A stretch of 64,000 nt of DNA from Panacagrimonas perspica (GCF_004364935.1 NZ_SOBT01000009.1:560799-624798), one strand, 5' to 3'. Positions 10,989-20,001 are shown, counted from the stretch's first letter. Made by a program: numbers and translations. The notes: generated by a model from the sequence alone, not told the origin.

Positions 10989-11684
10989 ATGGGCCTGCTC
11001 TGCGTGTTCGCTCCTTCGCTGGCCACGGCCGGTGGCACTGGCGGGCCACTGGCCAACGAACATCCGGGCTGGGAGAAAAGCGGCGACGTGCTGCAGTGGG
11101 GCATCCCGCTGTTCGGCCTGGGGCTGAGCTTCCTGATGCATCCCGGCCAGGTTGAAAGCAGCTTCGACCTGCTGCTGTCCGATGCGACCGACGGGTCGGG
11201 ATTGAACTGGCCCGGCCCGCGGCTGCGGCGCTCGCCGTGGCAGGACTTTCTCGTCTCGTTCGCACGCATGGAAGTGGCGACTTACGGGCTGAAGTACAGC
11301 ATCGATGCCAAGCGCCCCAACGGCGGTGGCCAGTCGTTTCCGTCCGGTCATTCGGCGGCCGCCTTCATGGGCGCCGAGTTCATCCGCAAGGGCTACGGAT
11401 TCGGCTGGGGCGTCCCCGCCTATCTCGCCGCCGGCTGGGTGGGCTACACGCGCGTCGAATCGCACAACCACTACTGGCGCGATGTGCTCGGCGGCGCCGC
11501 GGTGGGCATCGCCTCGAACTACGACTTCGACGACATCGAGACGCCGGTCGGCACGTTGAACATCGGCCTCGCCTCGTTCACGCCGGACATGGGCGGGCAT
11601 CTGGCCGTGGACGATCCGCTGGCGGTGACGCCGTTCGATGCGCCGCGTCCGATCCCCGGCCTGCTGTTCGAACTGGCGTTCTGA
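10989..11684 (+). CDS. PAP2-family phosphatase, exported
   Basis: The three PAP2 signature motifs are present: KYSIDAKRP, then SFPSGHSAAAF, then RVESHNHYWRDVLGG. PAP2 enzymes dephosphorylate lipid phosphates; neighbours EptA and the two-component pair suggest recycling or dephosphorylation of lipid A or a carrier lipid. The ATG at 10989 gives a short signal peptide (MGLLCVFAPSLATA) with AGGG just upstream. An in-frame ATG at 10866 would add 41 arginine-rich residues and cannot be excluded. One base separates its stop from the EptA start, so the two are one operon. Confidence 0.88.
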   Translation: MGLLCVFAPSLATAGGTGGPLANEHPGWEKSGDVLQWGIPLFGLGLSFLMHPGQVESSFDLLLSDATDGSGLNWPGPRLRRSPWQDFLVSFARMEVATYGLKYSIDAKRPNGGGQSFPSGHSAAAFMGAEFIRKGYGFGWGVPAYLAAGWVGYTRVESHNHYWRDVLGGAAVGIASNYDFDDIETPVGTLNIGLASFTPDMGGHLAVDDPLAVTPFDAPRPIPGLLFELAF

Positions 11685-11685
11685 G

Positions 11686-13389
11686 ATGCCGACGATCCCT
11701 ACCGATGTCGGCACCGTCCGGCCGGCTTCTTCCTCGTCCGTCGGCCAGGCCCGAGCATCGCGGCGGATCGGCGCGCTGCGCATTCCGCGCGGCCGGCTGG
11801 GCACCAACAGCCTGCTGCTGATCGTTGCGCTGTACCTGTCGGCGACCCAGAACCACTCTTTCTGGAGCCAGGTGTCGCGCGTGCTGCCGGTCGAGCACGG
11901 CACGTCGGTGTACGGGCTGCTCGGCTCGCTGTTCGTCGCGCTCAACGTGCTGCTGCTGCTGGCGATGGCGCCGTTCAGCGCGCGTCGCATCGTCAAGCCG
12001 GCGCTGGTGCTGTTCCTGCTCACCGCCGCCGTCTGCAGCTACTTCATGGACAGCTTCGGCGTGGTGATCGACGAATCGATGATCGTCAACGCGGTGCAGA
12101 CCGATGTGCGCGAGGCCGGCGAACTGCTGAGCCTGCCGCTGCTGCTGCACGTGCTGCTGTACGGGGTCGCGCCGGCGATTCTGGTTGCGCGCGTGGAACG
12201 GGTCGGCAGTACATGGCTGCGCGAACTGGGCAAGCGATGCCTGCTCGTGCTGCTGGCGCTGAGCGTGCTGCTGGCCTGCGTACTCGCCAACTACAAGAGC
12301 GTCAGCCTGTGGGCGCGCACCAACCGCCACGTGCGCATGTACGTGAATCCGACGTTCCCGATGCACGCGCTCGGCCAGCAGGTGGCCAATCTGCTCAAGG
12401 CGCCCGATGCACCGCCGTTGCCGATCGCCACCGACGCCGTGCGCCTGCCGGCCGTCTCGGGCAAGCCCCGGGTCGTCGTGATGGTCGTGGGCGAGACGGC
12501 CCGCGCCGCAAACTTCCAGCTCGCCGGCTACGAGCGCGACACCAATCCGGAACTGTCGAAGATCGAGGGCGTCGTCAGCTTCAACCAGCTCTGGTCCTGC
12601 GGCACCGCCACCGCAGTGTCGGTGCCCTGCATGTTCTCGCGGCTGCATCGCACGTCGTTCAGCCGCTCGAAGGCGCGCAAGGAAGAGAACGTGCTCGACG
12701 TGCTGCATCGCACCGGCGTCGCGGTGTCGTGGCGCGACAACAATTCGGATTCCAAGGGCGTCGCCTCGCGGCTTCCCTACGAGGATTTCCGTCGGCGCAA
12801 GGACGCTAGCCTGTGCGACGCCAAAGATTGCCACGACGAGATCCTGCTCGAAGGCCTGGACGAGATGCTCGCCTCGACGACCGGCGATCGCATCGTCGTG
12901 CTGCATCTGCTCGGCAGCCACGGACCCTCGTACTACAAGCGCTATCCCGCAACGTTCCGGAAATTCGTTCCGGACTGCGCGCAGGACGACGTGCAGAGCT
13001 GCTCGCGCGAGACCATCGTCAACGCCTACGACAACACGATGCTCTACACCGATCACGTGCTGGCGAAGCTGATCGGCATGCTCCAACGTCACCAGGACCA
13101 GATCGAGCCGACGATGGTCTACATGTCGGATCACGGCGAGAGCCTGGGCGAGAACGGCATCTATCTGCATGGGCTGCCGTACGCGGTGGCGCCGGACGAG
13201 CAGACGCATGTGCCGGGTGTCGTCTGGTCGCCCTCGCACGATCTGAAGTGCGTGCAGTCGCGGCGCATGCGCGCCTATTCGCACGACAACCTGTTCCCGA
13301 CCTTGCTGGGTTTGTTTTCGATCCAGACGCGGGAGTATCACCAGGGCGACGACATGCTCGGCGGGTGCGGAGTGGCGGCCTCGCGATAG
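11686..13389 (+). CDS. eptA: phosphoethanolamine--lipid A transferase, EptA family
   Basis: The 567-residue inner-membrane enzyme has five hydrophobic segments in its first 210 residues, then a periplasmic sulfatase-fold domain. The nucleophile is Thr271 in VGETARAANFQL, and the metal/catalytic segments LLGSHGPSYYKRYP and SDHGESLGENGIYLHGLPY are intact. EptA transfers phosphoethanolamine from phosphatidylethanolamine to lipid A phosphates, which lowers negative charge and gives polymyxin resistance. The ATG at 11686 follows the PAP2 stop by one base; an earlier in-frame start at 11638 would overlap PAP2. Context with a PmrAB-like pair strengthens the call. Confidence 0.94.
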   Translation: MPTIPTDVGTVRPASSSSVGQARASRRIGALRIPRGRLGTNSLLLIVALYLSATQNHSFWSQVSRVLPVEHGTSVYGLLGSLFVALNVLLLLAMAPFSARRIVKPALVLFLLTAAVCSYFMDSFGVVIDESMIVNAVQTDVREAGELLSLPLLLHVLLYGVAPAILVARVERVGSTWLRELGKRCLLVLLALSVLLACVLANYKSVSLWARTNRHVRMYVNPTFPMHALGQQVANLLKAPDAPPLPIATDAVRLPAVSGKPRVVVMVVGETARAANFQLAGYERDTNPELSKIEGVVSFNQLWSCGTATAVSVPCMFSRLHRTSFSRSKARKEENVLDVLHRTGVAVSWRDNNSDSKGVASRLPYEDFRRRKDASLCDAKDCHDEILLEGLDEMLASTTGDRIVVLHLLGSHGPSYYKRYPATFRKFVPDCAQDDVQSCSRETIVNAYDNTMLYTDHVLAKLIGMLQRHQDQIEPTMVYMSDHGESLGENGIYLHGLPYAVAPDEQTHVPGVVWSPSHDLKCVQSRRMRAYSHDNLFPTLLGLFSIQTREYHQGDDMLGGCGVAASR

Positions 13390-13414
13390 GGCGGGAATCG
13401 TCGGCGGACGGGAT

Positions 13415-13435
13415 CCCGAGCTTCGCCCGGGCTAC
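13415..13435. repeat. single REP unit
   Basis: One unit read on the minus strand: GTAG head at 13435-13432, stem CCCGGGC, then a GAA loop with one mismatch in the far arm. No mirror unit is present. Confidence 0.7.
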
Positions 13436-13530
13436 GGTGGGCATCCCGTTTGCGGCGCCCGGAACGGAAGCGACGCATCGAAGTCGTATTCTGCGGGACT
13501 TCCCCTCCGCTCCCACGACCGACCGATCCC

Positions 13531-14580
13531 ATGACCACCGCCCGCGCCTACGCTGCTTCGTCGTTGAACGCCCCGCTCGCTCCCTGGTCGCTGGAGCGCC
13601 GCGGCGTCGGCCCCGGCGACGTGCGCATCGACATCCTCTTCTGCGGCATCTGCCATTCCGACGTGCACGCCGCCCGCAACGAGTGGGGCGGCACGACCTA
13701 CCCGCTCGTGCCGGGCCACGAGATCGTCGGCCGCGTCGTGGAGACCGGGAGTTCGGTGTCGCGCTTCCGCCCCGGCGATCTGGTCGGCGTCGGCTGCATG
13801 GTCGATGCCTGCCTGACCTGCTCGAGCTGCAAGGCCGGCGAAGAACAGCTCTGCGAAACCGGTTTCACCGGCACCTACGGTGGCACCGACAAGATCAGCG
13901 GCGGCGTGACCTACGGCGGGTATTCCGATCACATCGTCGTCAAGGAGAACTTCGTGCTGCGCATTCCCGCCGGCCTCGACCCGGCGGGCGCCGCGCCGCT
14001 GCTGTGCGCGGGCATCACCACGTACTCGCCGCTGCGGCACTGGAAGGCCGGTCCCGGCAAGAAGGTGGGCATCGTCGGCCTGGGTGGTCTGGGACACATG
14101 GGCATCAAGCTGGCGCACGCGATGGGCGCCGAGGTGGTGCTGTTCACGACCTCGCCGTCGAAGGTGGCGGACGGTGCGCGTCTGGGCGCCGACGCCGCGG
14201 TCTTGTGGAAGGATCCTGCGCAGCTCGCGCCCCACGCCGGCACGTTCGACCTGATCCTGGACACGGTCGCCGCCTCGCACGATCTCGATGTGTTCCTGCA
14301 GCTGCTGCGTCGCGACGGCACGCTGGTGCTGCTCGGCGCACCCGACCAGCCGCATCCCTCGCCCAACGTGTTCAACCTGCTGCTGCGGCGCCGCAGCCTC
14401 GCCGGCTCGCTGATCGGCGGCATCGCCGAGACGCAGGAGATGCTCGACTTCTGCGCGCAGCATGGCCTGCTGTCGGACATCGAGACCGTCCCGGTGCAGA
14501 AGGTCAACGAGGCGTTCGACCGCACCGTGAAGGGCGACGTGAAGTACCGCTTCGTCATCGACATGAAGACGCTGGGCTGA
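13531..14580 (+). CDS. zinc-dependent NAD(P) alcohol dehydrogenase, YahK/CAD type
   Basis: The 349-residue medium-chain dehydrogenase keeps the catalytic zinc ligands Cys41 (CGICHSDVH) and His63-Glu64 (PGHE), the four structural-zinc cysteines (Cys94, Cys97, Cys100, Cys108) and the Rossmann motif GLGGLGHMG. It resembles cinnamyl-alcohol-dehydrogenase-type aldehyde reductases such as YahK, which mostly reduce aldehydes with NADPH. The ATG at 13531 begins the conserved domain (TTARAYAASSL); the frame is open upstream without similarity. It is monocistronic between eptA and the M50-like gene. Confidence 0.94.
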   Translation: MTTARAYAASSLNAPLAPWSLERRGVGPGDVRIDILFCGICHSDVHAARNEWGGTTYPLVPGHEIVGRVVETGSSVSRFRPGDLVGVGCMVDACLTCSSCKAGEEQLCETGFTGTYGGTDKISGGVTYGGYSDHIVVKENFVLRIPAGLDPAGAAPLLCAGITTYSPLRHWKAGPGKKVGIVGLGGLGHMGIKLAHAMGAEVVLFTTSPSKVADGARLGADAAVLWKDPAQLAPHAGTFDLILDTVAASHDLDVFLQLLRRDGTLVLLGAPDQPHPSPNVFNLLLRRRSLAGSLIGGIAETQEMLDFCAQHGLLSDIETVPVQKVNEAFDRTVKGDVKYRFVIDMKTLG

Positions 14581-14730
14581 TCGGGCAGGATTCGCAGCAG
14601 GCGGGCGTCCTTTCGTTCGTTCGCCGCGCCGCTTGGTCCGGCGCGGCGGACGGAGCGTGGTCGCCGGCATCGACTTGATCTTCCGCGACGCTCCGGCGCG
14701 CGGTCGTCGCACGGGGGAGGAGACGAGCAC

Positions 14731-15441
14731 ATGCCGCGGCCGATCACGCAACGCGCCAGTTCGCTGCCCGCGCTCGGCGGCGCCGCGGCGCTCACGCTGG
14801 CGCTGTACTTCGTGCCGCAGCTCGGTGTCGTCGCCCGTCCGCTGAGCCTGCTCTCGACCGTCGTCCACGAGCTCGGGCACGGGCTGGTCGCGCTGATGCT
14901 CGGCGGCGACCTGCATCGCCTCTACGTGTGGTCGGACGGATCCGGCGTGGCCCAGTACTCGGGTGATTTCGGCCGCTTCGCGAGCGCCGCCACCGCGGCC
15001 GGCGGCCTGCTCGGGCCGCCGGTGGCGGCGATGTTCCTGTTCCTGGCCAGCCGCAGCGAGATCGGTGCGCGACGAGCGCTCGCCGTGTTCGCGCTGGTGT
15101 TGTCCATCAGCCTGCTGCTGTGGGTGCGCAACCTGTTCGGCCTGTTCTTCATCGCGTCGCTGTGCGCACTGCTGGTGCTGTTGCTGTGGAAGGGCAGCGC
15201 GCGCGTGGCACAGCTCGTCACCGCGTTCCTGGCGATGCAGCTCACGCTTTCGGTGTTTTCGCGCGCGGATTACCTGTTCACGGCGAGCGCGCAGACGGCG
15301 CAGGGCCTGGGGCCTTCGGATACCGCGCAGATCGCGGAGGCTTTGTTGTTGCCGTATTGGATATGGGGCGCGCTGATCGCGGCGGTTTCGTTGGTGGTGT
15401 TGTGGGTTGGCTTGGTCAGCGTGACGCGGGCGCTTCGCTAA
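14731..15441 (+). CDS. M50-like membrane metalloprotease
   Basis: The 236-residue protein is almost entirely hydrophobic, with about six membrane spans. The zinc motif HELGH (His46, Glu47, His50) lies at the end of a helix, followed by GGDLHRLYVWSDGSGVAQYSG, the pattern of M50B-like peptidases. Such enzymes cleave substrates within or near the membrane; no substrate is suggested by the neighbours. A GGAGGAG sequence lies just before the ATG. Two REP pairs follow. Confidence 0.85.
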   Translation: MPRPITQRASSLPALGGAAALTLALYFVPQLGVVARPLSLLSTVVHELGHGLVALMLGGDLHRLYVWSDGSGVAQYSGDFGRFASAATAAGGLLGPPVAAMFLFLASRSEIGARRALAVFALVLSISLLLWVRNLFGLFFIASLCALLVLLLWKGSARVAQLVTAFLAMQLTLSVFSRADYLFTASAQTAQGLGPSDTAQIAEALLLPYWIWGALIAAVSLVVLWVGLVSVTRALR

Positions 15442-15444
15442 GCC

Positions 15445-15511
15445 GTAGCCCGGGTGAAACCCGGGATTCCTTTCGCAAACCGAGCGCAACCCCGGGTTTC
15501 ACCCGGGCTAC
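15445..15511. repeat. REP pair, stem CCCGGGT, GAA loop
   Basis: Inverted pair with GTAG heads outward in the convergent gap after the protease gene. Stem CCCGGGT pairs with ACCCGGG around GAA. Confidence 0.92.
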
Positions 15512-15528
15512 GGGGCGGTGCTCCGTGA

Positions 15529-15592
15529 GGTTATTCCGGCCAGCGTGGTCGCCGATTCCGCGATCGACCGGAAGCGCATCAGCTGCGCAGCG
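15529..15592 (-). pseudogene. decayed duplicate of the 3' end of the sheath gene
   Basis: On the minus strand this fragment reads QLMRFRSIAESATTLAGIT, matching QLMRFQSIAEPAATLAGLPE at the end of the intact gene (15675-15743) with scattered mismatches. It is bracketed by two REP pairs and has no room for the rest of the gene, so it is a partial duplication. Confidence 0.8.
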
Positions 15593-15604
15593 CGATAAGC
15601 AACC

Positions 15605-15672
15605 GTAGCCCGGACGAAGTCCGGGATTGCGCTCGCACTACGTGGCGATGCCCCGGACTTCGTCCGGGCTAC
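15605..15672. repeat. REP pair, stem CCCGGAC, GAA loop
   Basis: Inverted pair between the duplicated 3' fragment and the intact sheath gene, which ends 5 bases later. Confidence 0.92.
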
Positions 15673-15676
15673 GGGG

Positions 15677-17095
15677 TTATTCCGGCAGCCCGGCCAGCGT
15701 CGCCGCCGGTTCCGCGATCGACTGGAACCGCATCAGCTGCGCGGCATTCAGATGACGATGGCTGAGCAGCGGCATCAACCCGGCGCCGAGCAGGCGCTCG
15801 GCCTGCGCGTCGCCCATGAAGCGCTCCGCCGAGGGCACCAGTTCCTTGTCGCCGTCGCGATCGATGCGCGTGGCGCTGGGAAGATCGCCGATGTCGCGTT
15901 CGTCGTTGGGCGAGAACGACCAGCCTTCCGCCGCACGGAACGCGCGCCCGAGCAGCAGCGCGCAGGCCAGCGCACCGGAAGCCCAGAGGTAGTGCTCGTG
16001 CGCCGGGGTGTTGCCCAGTTCCTCGAACGCGAAGGCGTCGATGCGCTCGTCGCGCGCGCCGTAAGGCCGCCGCATCAGCAGGCGCGGCGCCACCAGGCCG
16101 ATCCAGCGCGCGAGGTCGCTCTTGCGCAGTTCGTTCCAGTCGTCGAGACCCGGGGCCTCGGCGTCCGCCAGCGCCGGATCGCCTTCCGCAAATACCGGAC
16201 CACGCGCCTTCGCCGCGACCATCGCCAGTTCCGCCAGCAGGCCGATGTCGGCCGGCGACGCGCCGAACCGATACAGGCTCACCACCGCCGACCAGCCCAG
16301 GCCGCCCGGCTGGTTGCGCCAGCGATCCACCAGCGCGGCGTGAAGACCCGTCTTCGCCACTTCCGCGCCGGCGTTGATGTAATCGAGCAGCAGCTCTTCG
16401 CGCGTCACGTCGAACAGGTGCAGCTGCAAGGTCTCGTCGAGTTCGAGATTCGCCACCAGCCACTGCACCCCGCGCCACGCGGCCTCGCGCGACTGGAATG
16501 CCGGGTCGTGCAGGACCTGGCGCATCTGCTCGGCAATGGCCGAATCCACGGCGGCCACGTAGCTCCTGGTCTCCGCCGTGCGATCCGGAACGATGTGCGG
16601 CGCGACGATGCGACGGATCATCGCGTCGAAGCCCTCGTCGGCGGATTTCGCAGCCGCACGCGAGGACGCGACGCCTGCCGGCGTGCCGCCGAGCAGCGCG
16701 GACAGCGGAGAAGCCTCGTCCGATGCGCTGCCGGCCGGCGCGGCAGGCGCCACGGTCGATGCTGGCGGCGGTTGCGTGCGTGCCGTGCGCAGCGCCTGGA
16801 ACAGCGGCAGCTTCGCGAACAGGGCATCCGGGTGGAAATCGTCGAGGCTGGCAAACGCGATATCGCCGACCCCGGTGCTCACGCGCGGCGCGAGACGCGC
16901 CATCGTCGCGTCGAAGTTGTCGACATCGACACGAAGCGTCGGGCGCGTCGCCAGCGGCGTGCGTTCGGATGCGGGACGACCGCTGAAATCGCCCAGCAGC
17001 AACAGTCGCATCGGCGCATCCGGCTCACGTGGCTTGCGACTGCCTGCGCCCTTGGGTCCGAAGTCCATGCCGAAATCCATGCGTCCCGACGCCAT
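15677..17095 (-). CDS. fused TssB-TssC-like contractile sheath protein (orphan)
   Basis: The 472-residue product begins MASGRMDFGMDFGPKG (ATG at 17095, AGGGAGAG upstream). Residues about 25-110 resemble TssB/VipA (MRLLLLGDFSGR, VDVDNFDATMARLAPR, FASLDDFHPDALFAKLPLFQAL). A Pro/Ala-rich linker follows, then a TssC/VipB-like part from about residue 180 (SYVAAVDSAIAEQMRQVLHD, FQSREAAWRGVQWLV, HEHYLWASGALACALLLGRAF). TssB and TssC form the contractile sheath of type VI secretion systems and are normally two proteins of about 165 and 495 residues. Here they are fused and shortened, with no other T6SS gene in the window. Function as a working sheath is uncertain. Confidence 0.8.
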   Translation of the reverse strand: MASGRMDFGMDFGPKGAGSRKPREPDAPMRLLLLGDFSGRPASERTPLATRPTLRVDVDNFDATMARLAPRVSTGVGDIAFASLDDFHPDALFAKLPLFQALRTARTQPPPASTVAPAAPAGSASDEASPLSALLGGTPAGVASSRAAAKSADEGFDAMIRRIVAPHIVPDRTAETRSYVAAVDSAIAEQMRQVLHDPAFQSREAAWRGVQWLVANLELDETLQLHLFDVTREELLLDYINAGAEVAKTGLHAALVDRWRNQPGGLGWSAVVSLYRFGASPADIGLLAELAMVAAKARGPVFAEGDPALADAEAPGLDDWNELRKSDLARWIGLVAPRLLMRRPYGARDERIDAFAFEELGNTPAHEHYLWASGALACALLLGRAFRAAEGWSFSPNDERDIGDLPSATRIDRDGDKELVPSAERFMGDAQAERLLGAGLMPLLSHRHLNAAQLMRFQSIAEPAATLAGLPE

Positions 17096-17262
17096 CGCCG
17101 CTCTCCCTGTCTGCCTGCATCCGCACCATGCCCGAACCTGCGGGCGATGACCAACGCGGGCTGTGATCCAGGTCCGGCCGCAGGTGGCGACCCCGCTCGT
17201 CGCTGCGGGCTTCGCTGGAGGCGCTCGGGGGATCGCGGACCCGGGCGCTTTTCCGCGAACGC

Positions 17263-18780
17263 TCAGTAACCCGCGCCCGGCCCGCCGTCGCTGCGCGGAC
17301 GCCAGTCGACCGCGCCCGATCGGGTCTGTCCCAGATAGGTGTAGCCCACGCTGAGCGCGCCCACTTCCTGGTTCGCGTCCGGCAGTCCGTCGTAGCTCGC
17401 GTCGCGACGCGAGAACACGTACTTCAAGGTCAGGCCGTGCAGCCGGTACACACGCCACGTCAGCGACACGTCGGCACGGATGATGTTCTCCTTGCCGTTG
17501 TCGTCATCCGACGCGGTGTCCGAGATGCGGTAGTCCCGCGCCGTCATGTCCAGCGACACGACGTCGCTGAAGATGAATCGCAGGGCGAGCAGCCCTTGCG
17601 CAGAAATCCCGGCGCGATAGTCGCGCTCCTCGCCGCTGCGCGCCTCGCCCGCGGAGCCGTAGCCGACGCCGCCCAGAACCGTGCCCTGCAACGCGACGTC
17701 GCGCGACATCCACCATTGCGCCGTCGTGCCCAGCGACGCCGAGGTCGTCGACACGCGGAAGATCTGCGGTGCGATGTAATCGTAGGTGCCGTACAGACCC
17801 CAGATGCCGCGATACGAATCGCCGATCGAGTAGTTCGTGCCGATCAGCAGGCCGCGCGACATCACGTTCTCCAGCGCGTTGCTCGTGGCGGCCGTGAACT
17901 GGAAGTGGAAATAGTCGAACGGGCGGTCGTAGGTGTATCCGGGTTTTCCTGGCAAGCCGTACGCCATCGTGAAGTCCGCGATCGCCTCGCCCTTGCGGTA
18001 ACTCTGCGGCGTGAAGTCCTCGGCCTCTCCGCGCGCGCTCACGTCGGAATCGACATCGGACGCGACGTTCGCGCCGATGTCGATGCGCGTGTACACCGCC
18101 GGATCATGACTGCGAAAGACGCCATCGAAGCGCTTGCCGTAGGCAGCACGAGTGAAGCCGGTCGACGGCGAGATGAAGGCCGCGCCGATCTCGCGCCAGA
18201 AGCCCGGCGGCCCGCCGTTGTTGCTCTCGAGCAGAAGGCTGGCCATGCGAAACAGCGGCTCGCCGAGAAAGCTGCCGCCGAATCCGGTGGTGAGCTGATC
18301 GTTGAACGAGGGCTCGGTGGTTTCTCCCATGACCTCCCAGGCCGCGCTGGCGACGAAGGTGTAGGCCGAGGCGGCCCAGTAGTCCAGGCCCGCCGCGCGC
18401 GAGAAGCCGTGATACATCGAGCCCTGGTACGGGTGGCCGATCTGGTTGATGTCGAAGCGGTCGCTGTCGTAGACCCAGTCGCCCTTCAGGTTGTCCTTGA
18501 TCGATCCCCAGTTCGAGTCGTAATCGGATACGCCCGAGAACTCCCGGTTGTACTGGTTGAGCAGGAAGTCGAACAGGAAGATGTTGGCCGCCGGAACCCA
18601 CCAGCTCTTGCCGCTGCCTTCACCCCAGTTGAGGACCGGCACCGGCTTGTTGTCGGCGAACGCGGTCGGCGCGCGCTGCTGCTGCGAGGAATCGAGCGGC
18701 GGATCGTTCTCCGCCCAGGCGGGGGTTCCGATGACGAACAGGGCCAGGGCACACAGCAGGACGCGGGAAGTGGGACGCAT
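17263..18780 (-). CDS. DUF3943 outer-membrane protein
   Basis: The 505-residue protein has a clear signal peptide (MRPTSRVLLCALALFVIGTPAWA, cleavage near residue 23). The N-terminal DUF3943 part contains WWVPAANIFLFDFLLNQYNREF and GHPYQGSMYHGFSRAAGLDYW. The C-terminal half consists of alternating amphipathic strands (FSDVVSLDMTARDYRI, LTLKYVFSRRDA, LSVGYTYLGQ) typical of a beta-barrel. It is predicted to sit in the outer membrane; its role is unknown. It lies 167 bp upstream of the orphan sheath gene on the same strand, so co-transcription is possible. Confidence 0.87.
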   Translation of the reverse strand: MRPTSRVLLCALALFVIGTPAWAENDPPLDSSQQQRAPTAFADNKPVPVLNWGEGSGKSWWVPAANIFLFDFLLNQYNREFSGVSDYDSNWGSIKDNLKGDWVYDSDRFDINQIGHPYQGSMYHGFSRAAGLDYWAASAYTFVASAAWEVMGETTEPSFNDQLTTGFGGSFLGEPLFRMASLLLESNNGGPPGFWREIGAAFISPSTGFTRAAYGKRFDGVFRSHDPAVYTRIDIGANVASDVDSDVSARGEAEDFTPQSYRKGEAIADFTMAYGLPGKPGYTYDRPFDYFHFQFTAATSNALENVMSRGLLIGTNYSIGDSYRGIWGLYGTYDYIAPQIFRVSTTSASLGTTAQWWMSRDVALQGTVLGGVGYGSAGEARSGEERDYRAGISAQGLLALRFIFSDVVSLDMTARDYRISDTASDDDNGKENIIRADVSLTWRVYRLHGLTLKYVFSRRDASYDGLPDANQEVGALSVGYTYLGQTRSGAVDWRPRSDGGPGAGY

Positions 18781-18864
18781 GGCCTGCAGGTCTCGGGGAT
18801 GGGCGGCGAGCGCACTCGCAATCGGTGTGCCCGGCCCACCCGTCCCGCGGGACCGGTGCGTGAT

Positions 18865-18885
18865 CCCGGGCTTCGCCCGGGCTGC
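18865..18885. repeat. single decayed REP unit
   Basis: Stem CCCGGGC, loop read as TTC, stem GCCCGGG, followed by CTGC instead of CTAC. It lies between two minus-strand genes. Confidence 0.65.
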
Positions 18886-18906
18886 GCGGTTCCGGTCGGC
18901 TACGCG

Positions 18907-19356
18907 CTATTTCTTCGCCGGCTTGGTTTCGTACGCGTCCATCGCCTTGAGCAGCGCCGCCTTGTTCCGCTCGACGCGCGCCACGCACAGCTGCTCCGTG
19001 TCCGCCGACATCTGCAGGTACGCCTCGGCGCCCTTCGTCTTCATGATCTCCTCTTCCCGCGCTCCGACCTTTTCGGCGGCGGCCTTGAACTCGGTCCGGA
19101 GCTCGTGGCCGGCCAGCGCGGTGGCAATGCGCAGGTAGGCCTGCACGTTGTCCTCCACCTTGCGAAGGTCCGCCGCGTCCTTGTAGTTGGAACTGCGCAA
19201 CAGGAACGCGTAGTTGGCGCGCGAGGCAGCGCAGTCGAGATACGGCGCATAGGCCGGTTCGGCCGGGGGCGTCGCCGCAGCGAGCGGCATGGAGGCGATC
19301 AGCAGGGCAGCAGCGGCGAGCAGTCTGGGGTGGCGAAAGGTCATCGGGATCGGCAT
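18907..19356 (-). CDS. secreted helical protein of unknown function
   Basis: A 149-residue product with a signal peptide (hydrophobic core LLAAAALLIASMPLAAA, cleavage near residue 27). The mature part is charged and predicted helical, with cysteines in YLDCAASRANYAF and TEQLCVARVERNK that may form a disulfide. I do not recognise a family. It sits between the DUF3943 and DUF4124 genes on the same strand, all three exported, but spacing is too wide to assert an operon. A second in-frame ATG lies four codons downstream. Confidence 0.75.
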   Translation of the reverse strand: MPIPMTFRHPRLLAAAALLIASMPLAAATPPAEPAYAPYLDCAASRANYAFLLRSSNYKDAADLRKVEDNVQAYLRIATALAGHELRTEFKAAAEKVGAREEEIMKTKGAEAYLQMSADTEQLCVARVERNKAALLKAMDAYETKPAKK

Positions 19357-19413
19357 CGGGTCCGGGGAATGTTGTCGCGCACGATAAAGGCAGTTGCCGG
19401 CTCGTGCCGAGCT

Positions 19414-20001
19414 TCAGCGATCGTCGCTGCGGCTCGCGCCCCCCTGCGTCGAGGGGCGCCGCGATCCAGAGGAAGACGACGGCGTGGGCATCGGCGAACG
19501 GGGAGCGACCTGCCGGACCGTCGGCGGCTTGGGCACGTAGCTGCTGCTGCCTCGCGGCGGGTCGATCATCGGCGTCTCGTCGGGACGTCGCGGAACACGC
19601 GGCCCGCGGTCGTCGTGCCGGTCATGTCCGCGACGGTCGCCTCCACGCTCGTACGGATGGACCGGGTAGGCCGCCACGCCATCGTCATAGGGATAGGACG
19701 CCGGACCGGGCTGGCTCAGGATCACCTGCGCGTTCGAATCCTTCGGTGTCGTGACCTCGATGTGCTGCCGGCGGGTCTCTTCCCGCGTCACGAGGGCGCC
19801 GAGTGTCTCGCGGCGCGAGGTCTCCGAATCGATCGTCGTGACGTTGCCGGCGCGCGGGTCGTACGGCGTGGCGCGCTGGCTGTCGTTGCAGGGCTGGTCC
19901 TGGTAATGCTTGCGGCCCGCATCGTCCGTGCACTTGTACACCTGCGCCTGCGCCGTGCCGGCCGCGATCAGCGAGACGAAGGTGAGCAGCACACGCATCA
20001 C
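19414..20001 (-). CDS. DUF4124 domain-containing exported protein
   Basis: The signal peptide MMRVLLTFVSLIAAGTAQA is followed directly by the DUF4124 motif (QVYKCTDDAGRKHYQDQPC), with the two cysteines conserved in that family. After about residue 70 the protein becomes low-complexity, rich in Arg, Asp, Pro and Ser (RGGDRRGHDRHDDRGPR, then a Ser-rich tail), and is probably disordered. DUF4124 proteins are periplasmic with unknown function. Confidence 0.88.
   Translation of the reverse strand: MMRVLLTFVSLIAAGTAQAQVYKCTDDAGRKHYQDQPCNDSQRATPYDPRAGNVTTIDSETSRRETLGALVTREETRRQHIEVTTPKDSNAQVILSQPGPASYPYDDGVAAYPVHPYERGGDRRGHDRHDDRGPRVPRRPDETPMIDPPRGSSSYVPKPPTVRQVAPRSPMPTPSSSSGSRRPSTQGGASRSDDR

Noticed and set aside
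13432..15489. 685-codon open frame on the minus strand
   Set aside because: It is antisense to the alcohol dehydrogenase and M50-like genes, which carry clear motifs.
15677..18780. A complete type VI secretion locus
   Set aside because: Only the fused sheath protein is present; no Hcp, VgrG, TssE/F/G/K, ClpV or TssJ/L/M was seen within the window.
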